Shown: positions 28,611 through 35,970 of the stretch, one piece after another | How positions within the stretch are numbered: the stretch's first letter is position 1 | Layout: each line of letters starts with the position of its first letter | Virus record (IMG/VR): IMGVR_UViG_3300044949_002857 | Span: 1 to 45,208 of that record | Origin: a virus | Direction: 5' to 3' (one strand) | DNA length: 45,208 bases | Notes under the pieces: model-generated | The model's input: the letters and a program-made list of their open reading frames with translations, nothing else | Told to the model about the DNA's origin: nothing | Database searches by the model: none | Program-made: the position numbers and the translations under genes

Positions 28611-28640
28611 ATGGCTAGTACAAAAACAGGTATTGAATGA
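28611..28640 (+). pseudogene. Truncated start of the DUF5131 gene, unit 2
   Basis: MASTKTGIE then TGA. The first nine codons match the intact gene at 29700 (MASVNTGIE), whose next codon is TGG for Trp. The sequence diverges after this point. Confidence 0.6.
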
Positions 28641-28659
28641 ACAGGATTGGAGATTGAAC

Positions 28660-29022
28660 ATGAACATTGACTTAATAGAGCAAACCATTAAATCGAGTCT
28701 GAGTTTTTACAGCACGGTCTTGAGTCCTGAGTTCGCCTCAAATAGCCAAGACCCTAATCATTCAATAAAGTTAAACTTGGTTAGAGAAGCTTTAGCCCTA
28801 AAAGCTGAAGCTGAATCTGAAAATATTGCTTGGGAAACAGCAGTGTTGATGATGGATGTTTACAAGGCAAGAAAGACTTATTCCAGAAGCGATGAAGACG
28901 ATTTTTTATTCAGTCTTCTGATGCTGAAGATGGGAAACGAACTGGGAATAAGTGTGGTATTAAGTTTTGCCCCTAACGTTATTTCGATTGCCAAACTATA
29001 CAATAATAAGGAGTTGTACTAA
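28660..29022 (+). CDS. Hypothetical protein, 120 aa
   Basis: Start MNIDLIEQ at 28660 after GGAG; an earlier ATG at 28633 would add nine residues copied from the DUF5131-like junction. Helical, with LVREALALKAEAESENIAWE and later FLFSLLMLKMGNELGISVVL. Its stop overlaps the next start (TAATG). Not recognised; not obviously membrane-bound. Confidence 0.5.
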   Translation: MNIDLIEQTIKSSLSFYSTVLSPEFASNSQDPNHSIKLNLVREALALKAEAESENIAWETAVLMMDVYKARKTYSRSDEDDFLFSLLMLKMGNELGISVVLSFAPNVISIAKLYNNKELY

Positions 29023-29366
29023 TGTACAATTTACAGGACATTCCGCATTACGAACGCTCAGTGCTTTATCATATCATTAAAATAAGTTTAAATGAGCAAA
29101 TAGTATTAATGGATAAAGAGGCAACTTCAGAAAGATGGAATTTCATAAAACTCCATTATCAAGTTTTGGAGAAATTAACTGACATCACCTCTCCGTTAAT
29201 GGTTGTTCAAGAGGAACTGGATTTCATGGTATTTATCGGGCGAATACTGGTGAACACTAGCTCACCAGTATTAGAGCAAAATAGACGATTAGTGTCTATG
29301 TTTGTTACGAAATGGACTTCTCGTGACTGGCTTCAAAGCCAAGCGAAAAAAGCATTTAGTGTATAA
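29022..29366 (+). CDS. Hypothetical protein, 114 aa
   Basis: Translationally coupled to the previous gene by TAATG. All-helical appearance (YHIIKISLNEQIVLMDKEAT and later RRLVSMFVTKWTSRDWLQSQ). No motif recognised. The two proteins may act as a pair because of the coupling. Confidence 0.5.
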   Translation: MYNLQDIPHYERSVLYHIIKISLNEQIVLMDKEATSERWNFIKLHYQVLEKLTDITSPLMVVQEELDFMVFIGRILVNTSSPVLEQNRRLVSMFVTKWTSRDWLQSQAKKAFSV

Positions 29367-29367
29367 G

Positions 29368-29464
29368 AGACAAAACTTAAAATGATTATGCGATCGCACA
29401 ACGTGATCGCGTGATTAGTAAAGAGGAAAAAACAGTGATCGCTCTTTTGTTGGGCGATCGCGCT
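29368..29464. repeat. HIP1-centred element, copy 3
   Basis: Matches copy 2 over most of its length (TAAAGAGGAAAAAACAGTGA, then TCGCTCTTTTGTTGGGCGAT) and carries an extra HIP1-spaced insertion (GCGATCGCACAACGTGATCG). Confidence 0.6.
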
Positions 29465-29483
29465 CACAGCAACCAAGGAAAGA

Positions 29484-29678
29484 ATGCAGTATATTGGATA
29501 CCTTTTGATTGGCGATGAAAAAATAAAAGTTGTTGTTAAGCAAGGGAAGGCGTATCGCTCTTTAAAAATTAGACAATCTGGAGCAGACGGTGATTTTTTA
29601 GCTAATGAAAGTGATCAGTTTTCTAATTATCCCTCTCTGATCAGGGAGCTAAAAATGGGAAGGCAGATTTCAGTTTAA
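29484..29678 (+). CDS. Hypothetical protein, 64 aa
   Basis: Start after AAGGAAAG. Reads as a small beta-rich protein (GYLLIGDEKIKVVVKQGKAY) with a helical C-terminus (SLIRELKMGRQISV). Not recognised. Lies 21 nt before the DUF5131 gene and is probably co-transcribed. Confidence 0.5.
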   Translation: MQYIGYLLIGDEKIKVVVKQGKAYRSLKIRQSGADGDFLANESDQFSNYPSLIRELKMGRQISV

Positions 29679-29699
29679 AAATAAGTTAACAGAGGTAAT

Positions 29700-30458
29700 A
29701 TGGCTAGTGTAAATACAGGCATTGAATGGACAGATAAAACCTGGAATCCTACCACAGGTTGCGACAAAGTTAGCCCAGGTTGCTTACATTGTTACGCAGA
29801 GACTTTAACTAACCGATTCCCCAAATCTTTTCCTTATGGATTTGATTTAACGCTATATCCAGAAAGACTGAAAGAGCCTTTAAAATGGCGTACTCCCAGT
29901 AGAATCTTTGTTAATAGCATGAGTGACTTATTCCACAAAAAAGTACCCTTAGATTTTATTCAAGAGGTCTTTAAAGTCATTCAGGCTACCCCTCACCATG
30001 TCTATCAAATATTAACAAAAAGACCGGAGCGATTAGTTGAATTATCACCACATCTAGAGTTTCATAAAAATATCTGGTTAGGTGTATCAGTGGAAAATCA
30101 AAGTTATGTTTCTCGTATTGACTTACTGCGTCAAGTACCAGCAAATGTGCGGTTTCTGTCTTGTGAGCCATTGCTAGGTTCATTAAACCTTGACCTCACA
30201 GGCATTGATTGGGTCATTGTTGGTGGGGAATCTGGACAAAAACACCGTCCGATGAAAATTGAATGGGCTGAAAGTATCCGTGATCAATGTCAAAAAGCAA
30301 AAGTAGCATTTTTCTTTAAACAAGTTGGTGGTAAAACTCCTAAGTCTGGAGGTAGTCTTTTAAGCGGACAATTGTTACAGCAAATGCCCGCTGCTTGGGA
30401 AAAACACCAAGCTACTGCTTGGCTTAAACAGCCTAAGCAAGTTGCTTTGTTTAACTAG
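29700..30458 (+). CDS. DUF5131 / phage Gp37-Gp68 family protein
   Basis: 252 aa. Signature start NTGIEWTDKTWNPTTGCDKV, with cysteines C21, C28 and C31 (C-x6-C-x2-C) as expected for a radical-SAM-like iron-sulfur site. Later motifs are QILTKRPERL, SVENQ, LSCEPLLG and VGGESG, all typical of the family. The biological substrate is unknown; such genes are frequent on phages and mobile elements. It ends in QVALFN, a near-match to a clamp-binding peptide. Two truncated copies of its start lie upstream (28178, 28611). Confidence 0.85.
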   Translation: MASVNTGIEWTDKTWNPTTGCDKVSPGCLHCYAETLTNRFPKSFPYGFDLTLYPERLKEPLKWRTPSRIFVNSMSDLFHKKVPLDFIQEVFKVIQATPHHVYQILTKRPERLVELSPHLEFHKNIWLGVSVENQSYVSRIDLLRQVPANVRFLSCEPLLGSLNLDLTGIDWVIVGGESGQKHRPMKIEWAESIRDQCQKAKVAFFFKQVGGKTPKSGGSLLSGQLLQQMPAAWEKHQATAWLKQPKQVALFN

Positions 30459-30464
30459 TTCAAA

Positions 30465-30496
30465 AGGGTAGGTAGCCGCCAAGCAAAACCTACCCT
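30465..30496 (+). terminator. Hairpin between the DUF5131 gene and the small secreted peptide
   Basis: 9-bp stem AGGGTAGGT/ACCTACCCT with a 14-nt loop. No U-tract, so it may be an RNA-stabilising or attenuating hairpin in the leader of the next ORF. Confidence 0.4.
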
Positions 30497-30516
30497 ATAT
30501 CACACAGGAAGTGACC

Positions 30517-30645
30517 ATGAAAAAATACCAAATTCTATTGCTGTTAATAGCAACTTTAACAATTTTTAACATTGCCAGTCCTGTACCGGCAGCCCGTGAC
30601 GATCAGACGGGTGAGTGCATTAAAAAAGGTAAGTGTAAAGACTAA
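30517..30645 (+). CDS. Predicted secreted peptide, 42 aa
   Basis: Start after CAGGAAG. KKYQILLLLIATLTIFNIAS, then PVPAARDD, is a good signal peptide (basic start, hydrophobic core, A-x-A-like cleavage near PAA). The mature part would be only about 15 residues, with two cysteines (TGECIKKGKCKD) that could form a disulfide. Strong terminator follows. It may act on the envelope, for instance in exclusion or lysis, but the role is unproven. Confidence 0.55.
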   Translation: MKKYQILLLLIATLTIFNIASPVPAARDDQTGECIKKGKCKD

Positions 30646-30649
30646 TACA

Positions 30650-30677
30650 AAACCCGCTAGTAGTAGCGGGTTTTTTT
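30650..30677 (+). terminator. Strong rho-independent terminator
   Basis: 10-bp GC-rich stem AAACCCGCTA/TAGCGGGTTT with loop GTAG, followed by a run of T. It closes the plus-strand early region against the minus-strand tail cluster. Confidence 0.9.
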
Positions 30678-30686
30678 AATGATTAA

Positions 30687-31181
30687 TTACGGATTAGCGA
30701 TCGCACTAATTTGATGTATGCGTTTTACTAGTAGTCCGTTGTCTATTTCCGCTTGCTGTTTTTCCAGTTCTAATGCGTTTAGTTGCTCGCTCAATTGTTT
30801 TAGCTGTAGTAGGGATTGTCCATACTTGTCCTGAGTTTCAAGTAAGTCTGTCTGTAATTTTTCCTTCTCAGATTGCAGTTCATTAATCTGCGTTTGTAGT
30901 TGCAGATTGTGTTTGAAGCTGATGATTCCCCTTACTTCATCTAAGCTGCAATCATAATTAGGGACTACCCAAGATTCAATAGGAAGAAAAGCACCATCAC
31001 GAGATAAAGAGTAGTCCACCAAAAATACCCTGTCTTGAGGTGTGGGTGGCAATTCAATGGTAATTTGCCCTTCATTAATTTCATAGGTATTAATGCCCGC
31101 CGTTACCCCAAGAAATGGAATATTTGGCTTGAGTCTAACAAAGCCTCGCTGAATATCTAATGACCCTGATATTTTGACCAT
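30687..31181 (-). CDS. Tail-cluster protein with coiled coil, 164 aa
   Basis: The N-terminal 85 residues are strand-rich; the rest is a long coiled coil (LQTQINELQSEKEKLQTDLL onward) ending near the C-terminus. As the last gene of the tail cluster, next to the L-like gene, it may be a fibre or tail-tip stalk component. No recognised domain beyond the coiled coil. Confidence 0.6.
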   Translation of the reverse strand: MVKISGSLDIQRGFVRLKPNIPFLGVTAGINTYEINEGQITIELPPTPQDRVFLVDYSLSRDGAFLPIESWVVPNYDCSLDEVRGIISFKHNLQLQTQINELQSEKEKLQTDLLETQDKYGQSLLQLKQLSEQLNALELEKQQAEIDNGLLVKRIHQISAIANP

Positions 31182-31182
31182 C

Positions 31183-31815
31183 TTAACCTCTTATCCTTGC
31201 AACTGCGGGGAAACCACCAAATTTAAGTGTGTGTCCATGATACTGCTTACACATCTCTAAATCCTTGCGACAGGCTCTTTTGTCCGGTGTCGTTGTTTGT
31301 CCAAAGATATCAAAATGTACATTAGTGGGTGCTTGGCAATCACCATCACTCAAAGTGTACTGACATCTTTTAGAGTAAGTCCGGGCTGGTAGCTTTTTCC
31401 TTTCTAGGGAATAGGGAGAAAGGGCAAAGCTGAATTGATTTTGATACTCACCTGTATACTGAGATATCTCTAGTAGGAGCGGAAAAAACTGACTACTATC
31501 TGCTGTGGGTTGTCCGTCTAAAAACATTGGTAATGTTTGTTTAACAATGACTTCAGCCTTAATAACTTCGTGAGCATCAATAATGTCGCCTACTAATCCA
31601 GAAATATCGGATACAATCAAGGAAGTACGCGCCTCAACGCTTTCCCCACTTCTACCAAAGCTCCCTAGTTGACAGGGGTAGCCTTGGTAGAAAACACCGC
31701 CAAAGGATACCGAGCCATAATTGCAGATTTTAATATCAAAGTCATTGGTTTTGATTTGAATTAAATCAATTAAAACCTCAGAATCTAATGATTGGTTGGC
31801 TGCTATTAATGTCAT
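31183..31815 (-). CDS. Minor tail protein L-like (cysteine-rich)
   Basis: 210 aa. The C-terminus has the lambda gpL pattern: KRCQYTLSDGDC, then a gap, KRACRKDLEMC and HGHTLKFGGFP. In lambda, gpL has four conserved cysteines that hold an iron-sulfur cluster and sits at the tail tip. Overlaps the upstream 31812-32252 gene by 4 nt. In lambda L lies between M and K; here it lies after J, so the order is rearranged. Confidence 0.85.
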   Translation of the reverse strand: MTLIAANQSLDSEVLIDLIQIKTNDFDIKICNYGSVSFGGVFYQGYPCQLGSFGRSGESVEARTSLIVSDISGLVGDIIDAHEVIKAEVIVKQTLPMFLDGQPTADSSQFFPLLLEISQYTGEYQNQFSFALSPYSLERKKLPARTYSKRCQYTLSDGDCQAPTNVHFDIFGQTTTPDKRACRKDLEMCKQYHGHTLKFGGFPAVARIRG

Positions 31816-32252
31816 GATTGCGATTTTAAATCCTCAATCTCGTGGACATAAACAACATCAAAACCTGCTAATTCTACGTCACTTGTTTCTATAAAAGGTT
31901 GATAATTTGGGTCGGGTTCAGTGCGTTGCAATAAGGCAAAAATAGCATTAAAAGTTTCTTCTGAAATTAACTCACCTTCTTTCAAGATCGCAAGATTTGT
32001 TAATGCAAAATCAATTGATCTACTTTGGATTGATTCTACAAATCTTTCGTAGGTTTTTGTTTCTACAACTTTTATTGTATTCTCGTCAATCCCAATTTTA
32101 ATTATGTCTTCCAGTGTGGGAACTATTGGTATTTGCTCCTGTGGTTTAGGGTTGGGAATTAACTTTTTTTCATTCAATTTTCCAGTTAGTTCCCTGGCGG
32201 ATAATTCAGGAAATTGTGCAATTTGAGAAAGTAGCCATTGTTGTTTTGTCAT
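31812..32252 (-). CDS. Tail-cluster hypothetical protein, 146 aa
   Basis: Basic helical N-terminus (KQQWLLSQIAQFPELSAREL), a proline-rich turn, then strands and helices. No known domain recognised. Its ATGA overlap with the L-like gene and 12-bp distance from the LamG-like gene place it in the tail operon, perhaps as a tail-tip or chaperone protein. Confidence 0.55.
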   Translation of the reverse strand: MTKQQWLLSQIAQFPELSARELTGKLNEKKLIPNPKPQEQIPIVPTLEDIIKIGIDENTIKVVETKTYERFVESIQSRSIDFALTNLAILKEGELISEETFNAIFALLQRTEPDPNYQPFIETSDVELAGFDVVYVHEIEDLKSQS

Positions 32253-32264
32253 AGTTTTAAATTT

Positions 32265-33017
32265 TTAAATATATGGGGGTGAGAATTTAAAAGGATGGTT
32301 GTTTGCTAAGTTGTCGGCTGTACCCCACCTCCAAGCGAAGTAGCCCTCAATCTGCTGGCGGCTTGCAGTGGAGAGGGCAGACCTGATTAGCAAAAGTTCC
32401 GAAATGTTTGCGTCAAGAAATTGGGGGAACCAAGACCTCCTCCCAATTTCTATTGTGCTGTCAATATTAGTGTTTATGATGTTTGGAGTCGCCGTTGTTT
32501 GCTGCAACAAAGTCCCATTTCTGTGTGCTTGTCTAATTCCAGCATCAAAAGTGTAGTTCTGTATATCCGCGCTGGAAGTATAAGGGATATTAACTGGAGC
32601 AGTATTATTGATCCAAAAGGCTCCGCCCGACTCGATGCTAAATTGTGAACCGTTGTTACCGGCGGTATTGATTAGAGTCCCGGAAGTACCTCTTATGACG
32701 GTTGATACTGTCAAACCACTCAGTCCAGAAATTAAACCGCTCCACCCCGAAGAAGACAAAAAATCATCCAAACCATCAAACGATAGGGATGGCTTTCCGT
32801 TTAGTCCATCAGGTGTGTATGTCGGCTGATTTGCTTTGGTTGCTTGTGTTGCGTGCCTGTTATTTCCTGATATATCGCTCCACTGAGAAGCCGTTGTACC
32901 ATCAAGAATTACGCTACCTGACTCCATTGTGCTAAACCATGCAGCAATATTAATTCCTGGTATTTTGTCAGGAGTCAATAGCCTTCTCGTTATCACAATC
33001 AATTTACTATTTCTCAT
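32265..33017 (-). CDS. LamG/ConA-like fibre protein, 250 aa
   Basis: Start MRNSKLIVI at 33017, 1 nt after the upstream stop. The sequence ISGNNRHATQATKANQPTYT, then LNGKPSLSFDGLDDF, then an ARSALSTASRQQIEGYFAWR-like end (RSALSTASRQQIEGYFAWRW), is the classic concanavalin/LamG jelly-roll of phage fibres and surface proteins. It likely binds carbohydrate on the host envelope. Confidence 0.8.
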   Translation of the reverse strand: MRNSKLIVITRRLLTPDKIPGINIAAWFSTMESGSVILDGTTASQWSDISGNNRHATQATKANQPTYTPDGLNGKPSLSFDGLDDFLSSSGWSGLISGLSGLTVSTVIRGTSGTLINTAGNNGSQFSIESGGAFWINNTAPVNIPYTSSADIQNYTFDAGIRQAHRNGTLLQQTTATPNIINTNIDSTIEIGRRSWFPQFLDANISELLLIRSALSTASRQQIEGYFAWRWGTADNLANNHPFKFSPPYI

Positions 33018-33018
33018 A

Positions 33019-33873
33019 TTATGCCAAGAAAGAATTGATAGTGATTGTACCTGTTTCTGCACTGCTTGTGGGTGTAAATGCGTTTGGAGTTACTGCGTAT
33101 GCCCACAAAGAAGTGCTATTTGCGGCTAATTTAACCTGCCTGTTGATGTTTGATGCCATAGCAAAAAAGCTACCACCACCTCTCATCGTTGCAATTGATA
33201 AGGTAATTCCATCTTCAGTTAAGTGAAAGTCTCTATCAGCAGATGCACCATTAAAAACAAGATTGTCAGCGATCGCGGATGGAGGTGAAGCACTGTATAA
33301 ATAAATTACAAGGCTAGTCATCCCGCTGGGAGGCGTGGAAGTATTGAACATTATTTTTATATTATTAATAAAAATATTACCCCCACTAGAACCAACATTT
33401 GACAGTTCGATTATTGAGCCATATACGTCATTAGCTGTATAAGCAGTTGCTCCCGATGGTCTTTGAATAGTTGCGGTACTAGCAAATCCAGTTCCGTTGC
33501 TTAATGCCCTAGAGATAGCAGACAGCCATCCCAGGATACCTCCCCCACCCGCGGGCATGGTTGCATCAGTGATTTGAGTACCAAAACTAATTTGATTCGT
33601 TACGTCTACTGGTAATCTGTTATTTATCGGTGAAGGTAATCTGTCGGTAATTGTTTTCCAAATAGCTGATACCCACCCCAGGATACCTCCCCCACCCGCG
33701 GGCATGGTTGCATCGGTGATTTGAGTACCAAAGTCTACAGTAGTAGTACCACCTCCCCCTGTACCACCACCCTCTACTTGAACGATGGGAATATAAGGAG
33801 AATCAGGCGTACCTTCTCCTGTGGCCTTGACATATTCCGCCGTTCCTCTTACTCCTAAAATAGGCTGATTCAT
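33019..33873 (-). CDS. Fibre/decoration protein with internal duplication, 284 aa
   Basis: Glycine- and threonine-rich N-terminal region contains two copies of FGTQITDATMPAGGGGILGW (encoded around 33540-33600 and 33680-33735). The C-terminal domain from about residue 130 matches that of the 35383-35970 protein (TAYxxNxVYG...NxGxSGG...I.L.xS...S...LxLY). Probably trimeric fibre or tail decoration, the C-terminal domain being the shared module. Confidence 0.7.
   Translation of the reverse strand: MNQPILGVRGTAEYVKATGEGTPDSPYIPIVQVEGGGTGGGGTTTVDFGTQITDATMPAGGGGILGWVSAIWKTITDRLPSPINNRLPVDVTNQISFGTQITDATMPAGGGGILGWLSAISRALSNGTGFASTATIQRPSGATAYTANDVYGSIIELSNVGSSGGNIFINNIKIMFNTSTPPSGMTSLVIYLYSASPPSAIADNLVFNGASADRDFHLTEDGITLSIATMRGGGSFFAMASNINRQVKLAANSTSLWAYAVTPNAFTPTSSAETGTITINSFLA
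33526..33733 (-). repeat. Internal 60-bp duplication in the 33019 gene
   Basis: Two near-identical direct copies, 33526-33585 and 33672-33733, containing GGATACCTCCCCCACCCGCG, differing at a few bases. They encode the two ITDATMPAGGGGILGW repeats. Confidence 0.85.
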
Positions 33874-33920
33874 TGCTTTATTTTACAAGAATATTGGTTC
33901 AATGTTAGCACAAAATCATA

Positions 33921-34847
33921 TTAATTTGCTACTCTCATTAATATGTAATCTCCTGTTAGATCCTGTGCATTAGTGTTACCTAATCTACCAACTACAACAC
34001 AATGAATTACGCCATGGTTTTTGTATGCTGATGTGGCATTAGCCATATTTAAAGATACAATATCCCCTAATTGAGGGGCTGGTTCAGTGCCGTCAACTTT
34101 CCATTTAAAAACATTAGGAATATAGCCTAGCGGGACTGTATTTAAAGTTGGTCGCCTAAGATATAATTCAACCTCGCTTTGGGTGGCTGTACCGTTAATT
34201 TTTGTGTGAGCATAATTAGCGATCGCCCCTGTAGTTGCCACCAAAAGATTGTCTACTAAAGTTCCTGCTGAACACTGATTTTGGAGTAACGAATTAGAAA
34301 ATCCCTCAGATGCTCTGCCAGTATAAAAACAATAGGAATTAAGTGGAAAAGCAAAATCTGAATTACTCAAAACTCCATTACTAAAAAAGTAATAATTAAG
34401 TGCATTTTTAAATATAAAAATGCTAAAAGATGAATTGTTTGCAACCATCCAACAAATTATTTGAGAATTTGTTGACGGGTTCATCAGAGCCGTACTACCA
34501 TAAACCCTGGTTAAATTTTCGTGAAATATAACAGATGCTGCATCCGGCGGATCAAAGCCTATCGAACGCATAAGAAAAATAAATCTAGTTGTATTTGGGT
34601 TAACAATACCAGGCCAAGAATTGAAGCCAGGTGTGGTTATAGTTCCAGCAAGGGTTTCTTGAGTAATATTTGGCCTCCAATCAATTCTAAAAAAGAAGTT
34701 AGAAGCATCAAAAAAAGTCCCATTAGCTCTATCATTAGAACCCAGTGCTTGCCTGATACAAGTTAATATTTCAGCCCAGTTAATAGGCGTAGTCCCAAAT
34801 TTACTACCTATATAATAATTTCCAAAGGCATCATTAAAAATAGTCAT
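33921..34847 (-). CDS. Tail-cluster protein, 308 aa
   Basis: Beta-rich protein with many asparagines and threonines (for example NTTRFIFLMRSIGFDPPDAA) and a short-loop C-terminus (GRLGNTNAQDLTGDYILMRV). It overlaps the M-like gene by 4 nt. Most likely tail-tip or fibre structure, but no named domain is recognised. Confidence 0.55.
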   Translation of the reverse strand: MTIFNDAFGNYYIGSKFGTTPINWAEILTCIRQALGSNDRANGTFFDASNFFFRIDWRPNITQETLAGTITTPGFNSWPGIVNPNTTRFIFLMRSIGFDPPDAASVIFHENLTRVYGSTALMNPSTNSQIICWMVANNSSFSIFIFKNALNYYFFSNGVLSNSDFAFPLNSYCFYTGRASEGFSNSLLQNQCSAGTLVDNLLVATTGAIANYAHTKINGTATQSEVELYLRRPTLNTVPLGYIPNVFKWKVDGTEPAPQLGDIVSLNMANATSAYKNHGVIHCVVVGRLGNTNAQDLTGDYILMRVAN

Positions 34848-35377
34848 GATAAAGCCCCTTTGCTTTGCTCTTCAAAGCTTAATGATTGTATTAAGGTAAG
34901 TGTATTTTTGTTTTGTTCTTCAAAATTTAGTAAACTAACTTGCTGGGATATAAATATTTTTTGTTCTGTAAAGGTTGCGGTTATTTCCCATAAGTTAGCT
35001 CCTTGATTTGTGGCACTCCATTTATCACAGATAAAATCTTTATACCCAAAAGCATCACTAGGTCGCCATTGAAATCTAGCAAAACCCCCGTACTGTTTGA
35101 ATGTAGATACAATCTCATCTTTTAAGATTGTACTTAAATCGGGAATTGCTATTTCATAAGTTGCTCTCACAGAATCAGGGTTAATTACTGTTTGGCTGTA
35201 ATTGTCTCCTAATTTAGTAGTCTGCTGAAATATTGTTTTGCTACCAGAATAACTCCATTTTATAGGTGGTAAACTCAAGATAGGTGCATTGGAACTGGGT
35301 GGCGGAAAAAATGTTGTACCACTTATTGCACCCTTGCTTTGTTGCTCAAACTCTAGCGCGGCTATTGGATTAATCAT
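34844..35377 (-). CDS. Minor tail protein M-like, 177 aa
   Basis: The centre (GGFARFQWRPSDAFGYKDFI, then CDKWSATNQG and LWEITATFTE) matches gpM-type minor tail proteins that connect the tail tip. The two ends carry a related short repeat: LEFEQQSKGAIS at the N-terminus, LNFEEQNKNTLT and LSFEEQSKGALS at the C-terminus. Such terminal repeats are unusual for gpM. Confidence 0.75.
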   Translation of the reverse strand: MINPIAALEFEQQSKGAISGTTFFPPPSSNAPILSLPPIKWSYSGSKTIFQQTTKLGDNYSQTVINPDSVRATYEIAIPDLSTILKDEIVSTFKQYGGFARFQWRPSDAFGYKDFICDKWSATNQGANLWEITATFTEQKIFISQQVSLLNFEEQNKNTLTLIQSLSFEEQSKGALS

Positions 35378-35382
35378 GTTGA

Positions 35383-35970
35383 CTACTTAGCGTATAATCG
35401 AACTATAAAACTACTACTAGCATTATGACTAAAGGCAGATAAACTTACCAAGTATCCCCATAGAGACGTACTGGCATTGGACAACTTAAACATTGAATTA
35501 ATCAAGATTGTTTCAGTTACAACTGTTCCCCCGCCCCTGGCTAAGTTTGCAGTTAAGGCAATTCCATTTAATGTTAACAAGGATGCTCTGTTGTTGGTAG
35601 GAACACTAAATAATTCATTGTTAGCAAATGTGGTTGCAGGACTAGAATTGAATAAGTACAGCGCAAAATCGCTCATACCAGTGGGTAGGGTTGCTAAGTC
35701 AAAGACAATGCTCACACTAGTTAATTCAATGATCCCCCCACTATTTCCAATATTAGGAATTTGGAATAAGTTGCCATAAACTTTGTTAATATCATAAGCT
35801 GTTGTTGTGGCTGGTTTAGTGACAGTAACCTCAGAAAAATATTTAGGATTACTGACAACTAAGTTATTAGCAACTGTAAATGCTGGTATGTAAGGCGTGG
35901 CTAAACTGCCATCGCCATCTGCCTCTCTGTACTGTGTGTTTCCATTTGGACCAATATAAGGCTGTGCCAT
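35383..35970 (-). CDS. Tail decoration/fibre protein, 195 aa
   Basis: Shares with the 33019-33873 protein the start pattern (GTPDSPYIP or SLATPYIPA) and the C-terminal domain (YDINKVYGNLF, GNSGGIIELTSVSIV, SDFALYLFNSSP). It is a shorter paralogue lacking the ITDATMP repeats. It touches the J-like gene by 1 nt. Confidence 0.65.
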   Translation of the reverse strand: MAQPYIGPNGNTQYREADGDGSLATPYIPAFTVANNLVVSNPKYFSEVTVTKPATTTAYDINKVYGNLFQIPNIGNSGGIIELTSVSIVFDLATLPTGMSDFALYLFNSSPATTFANNELFSVPTNNRASLLTLNGIALTANLARGGGTVVTETILINSMFKLSNASTSLWGYLVSLSAFSHNASSSFIVRLYAK

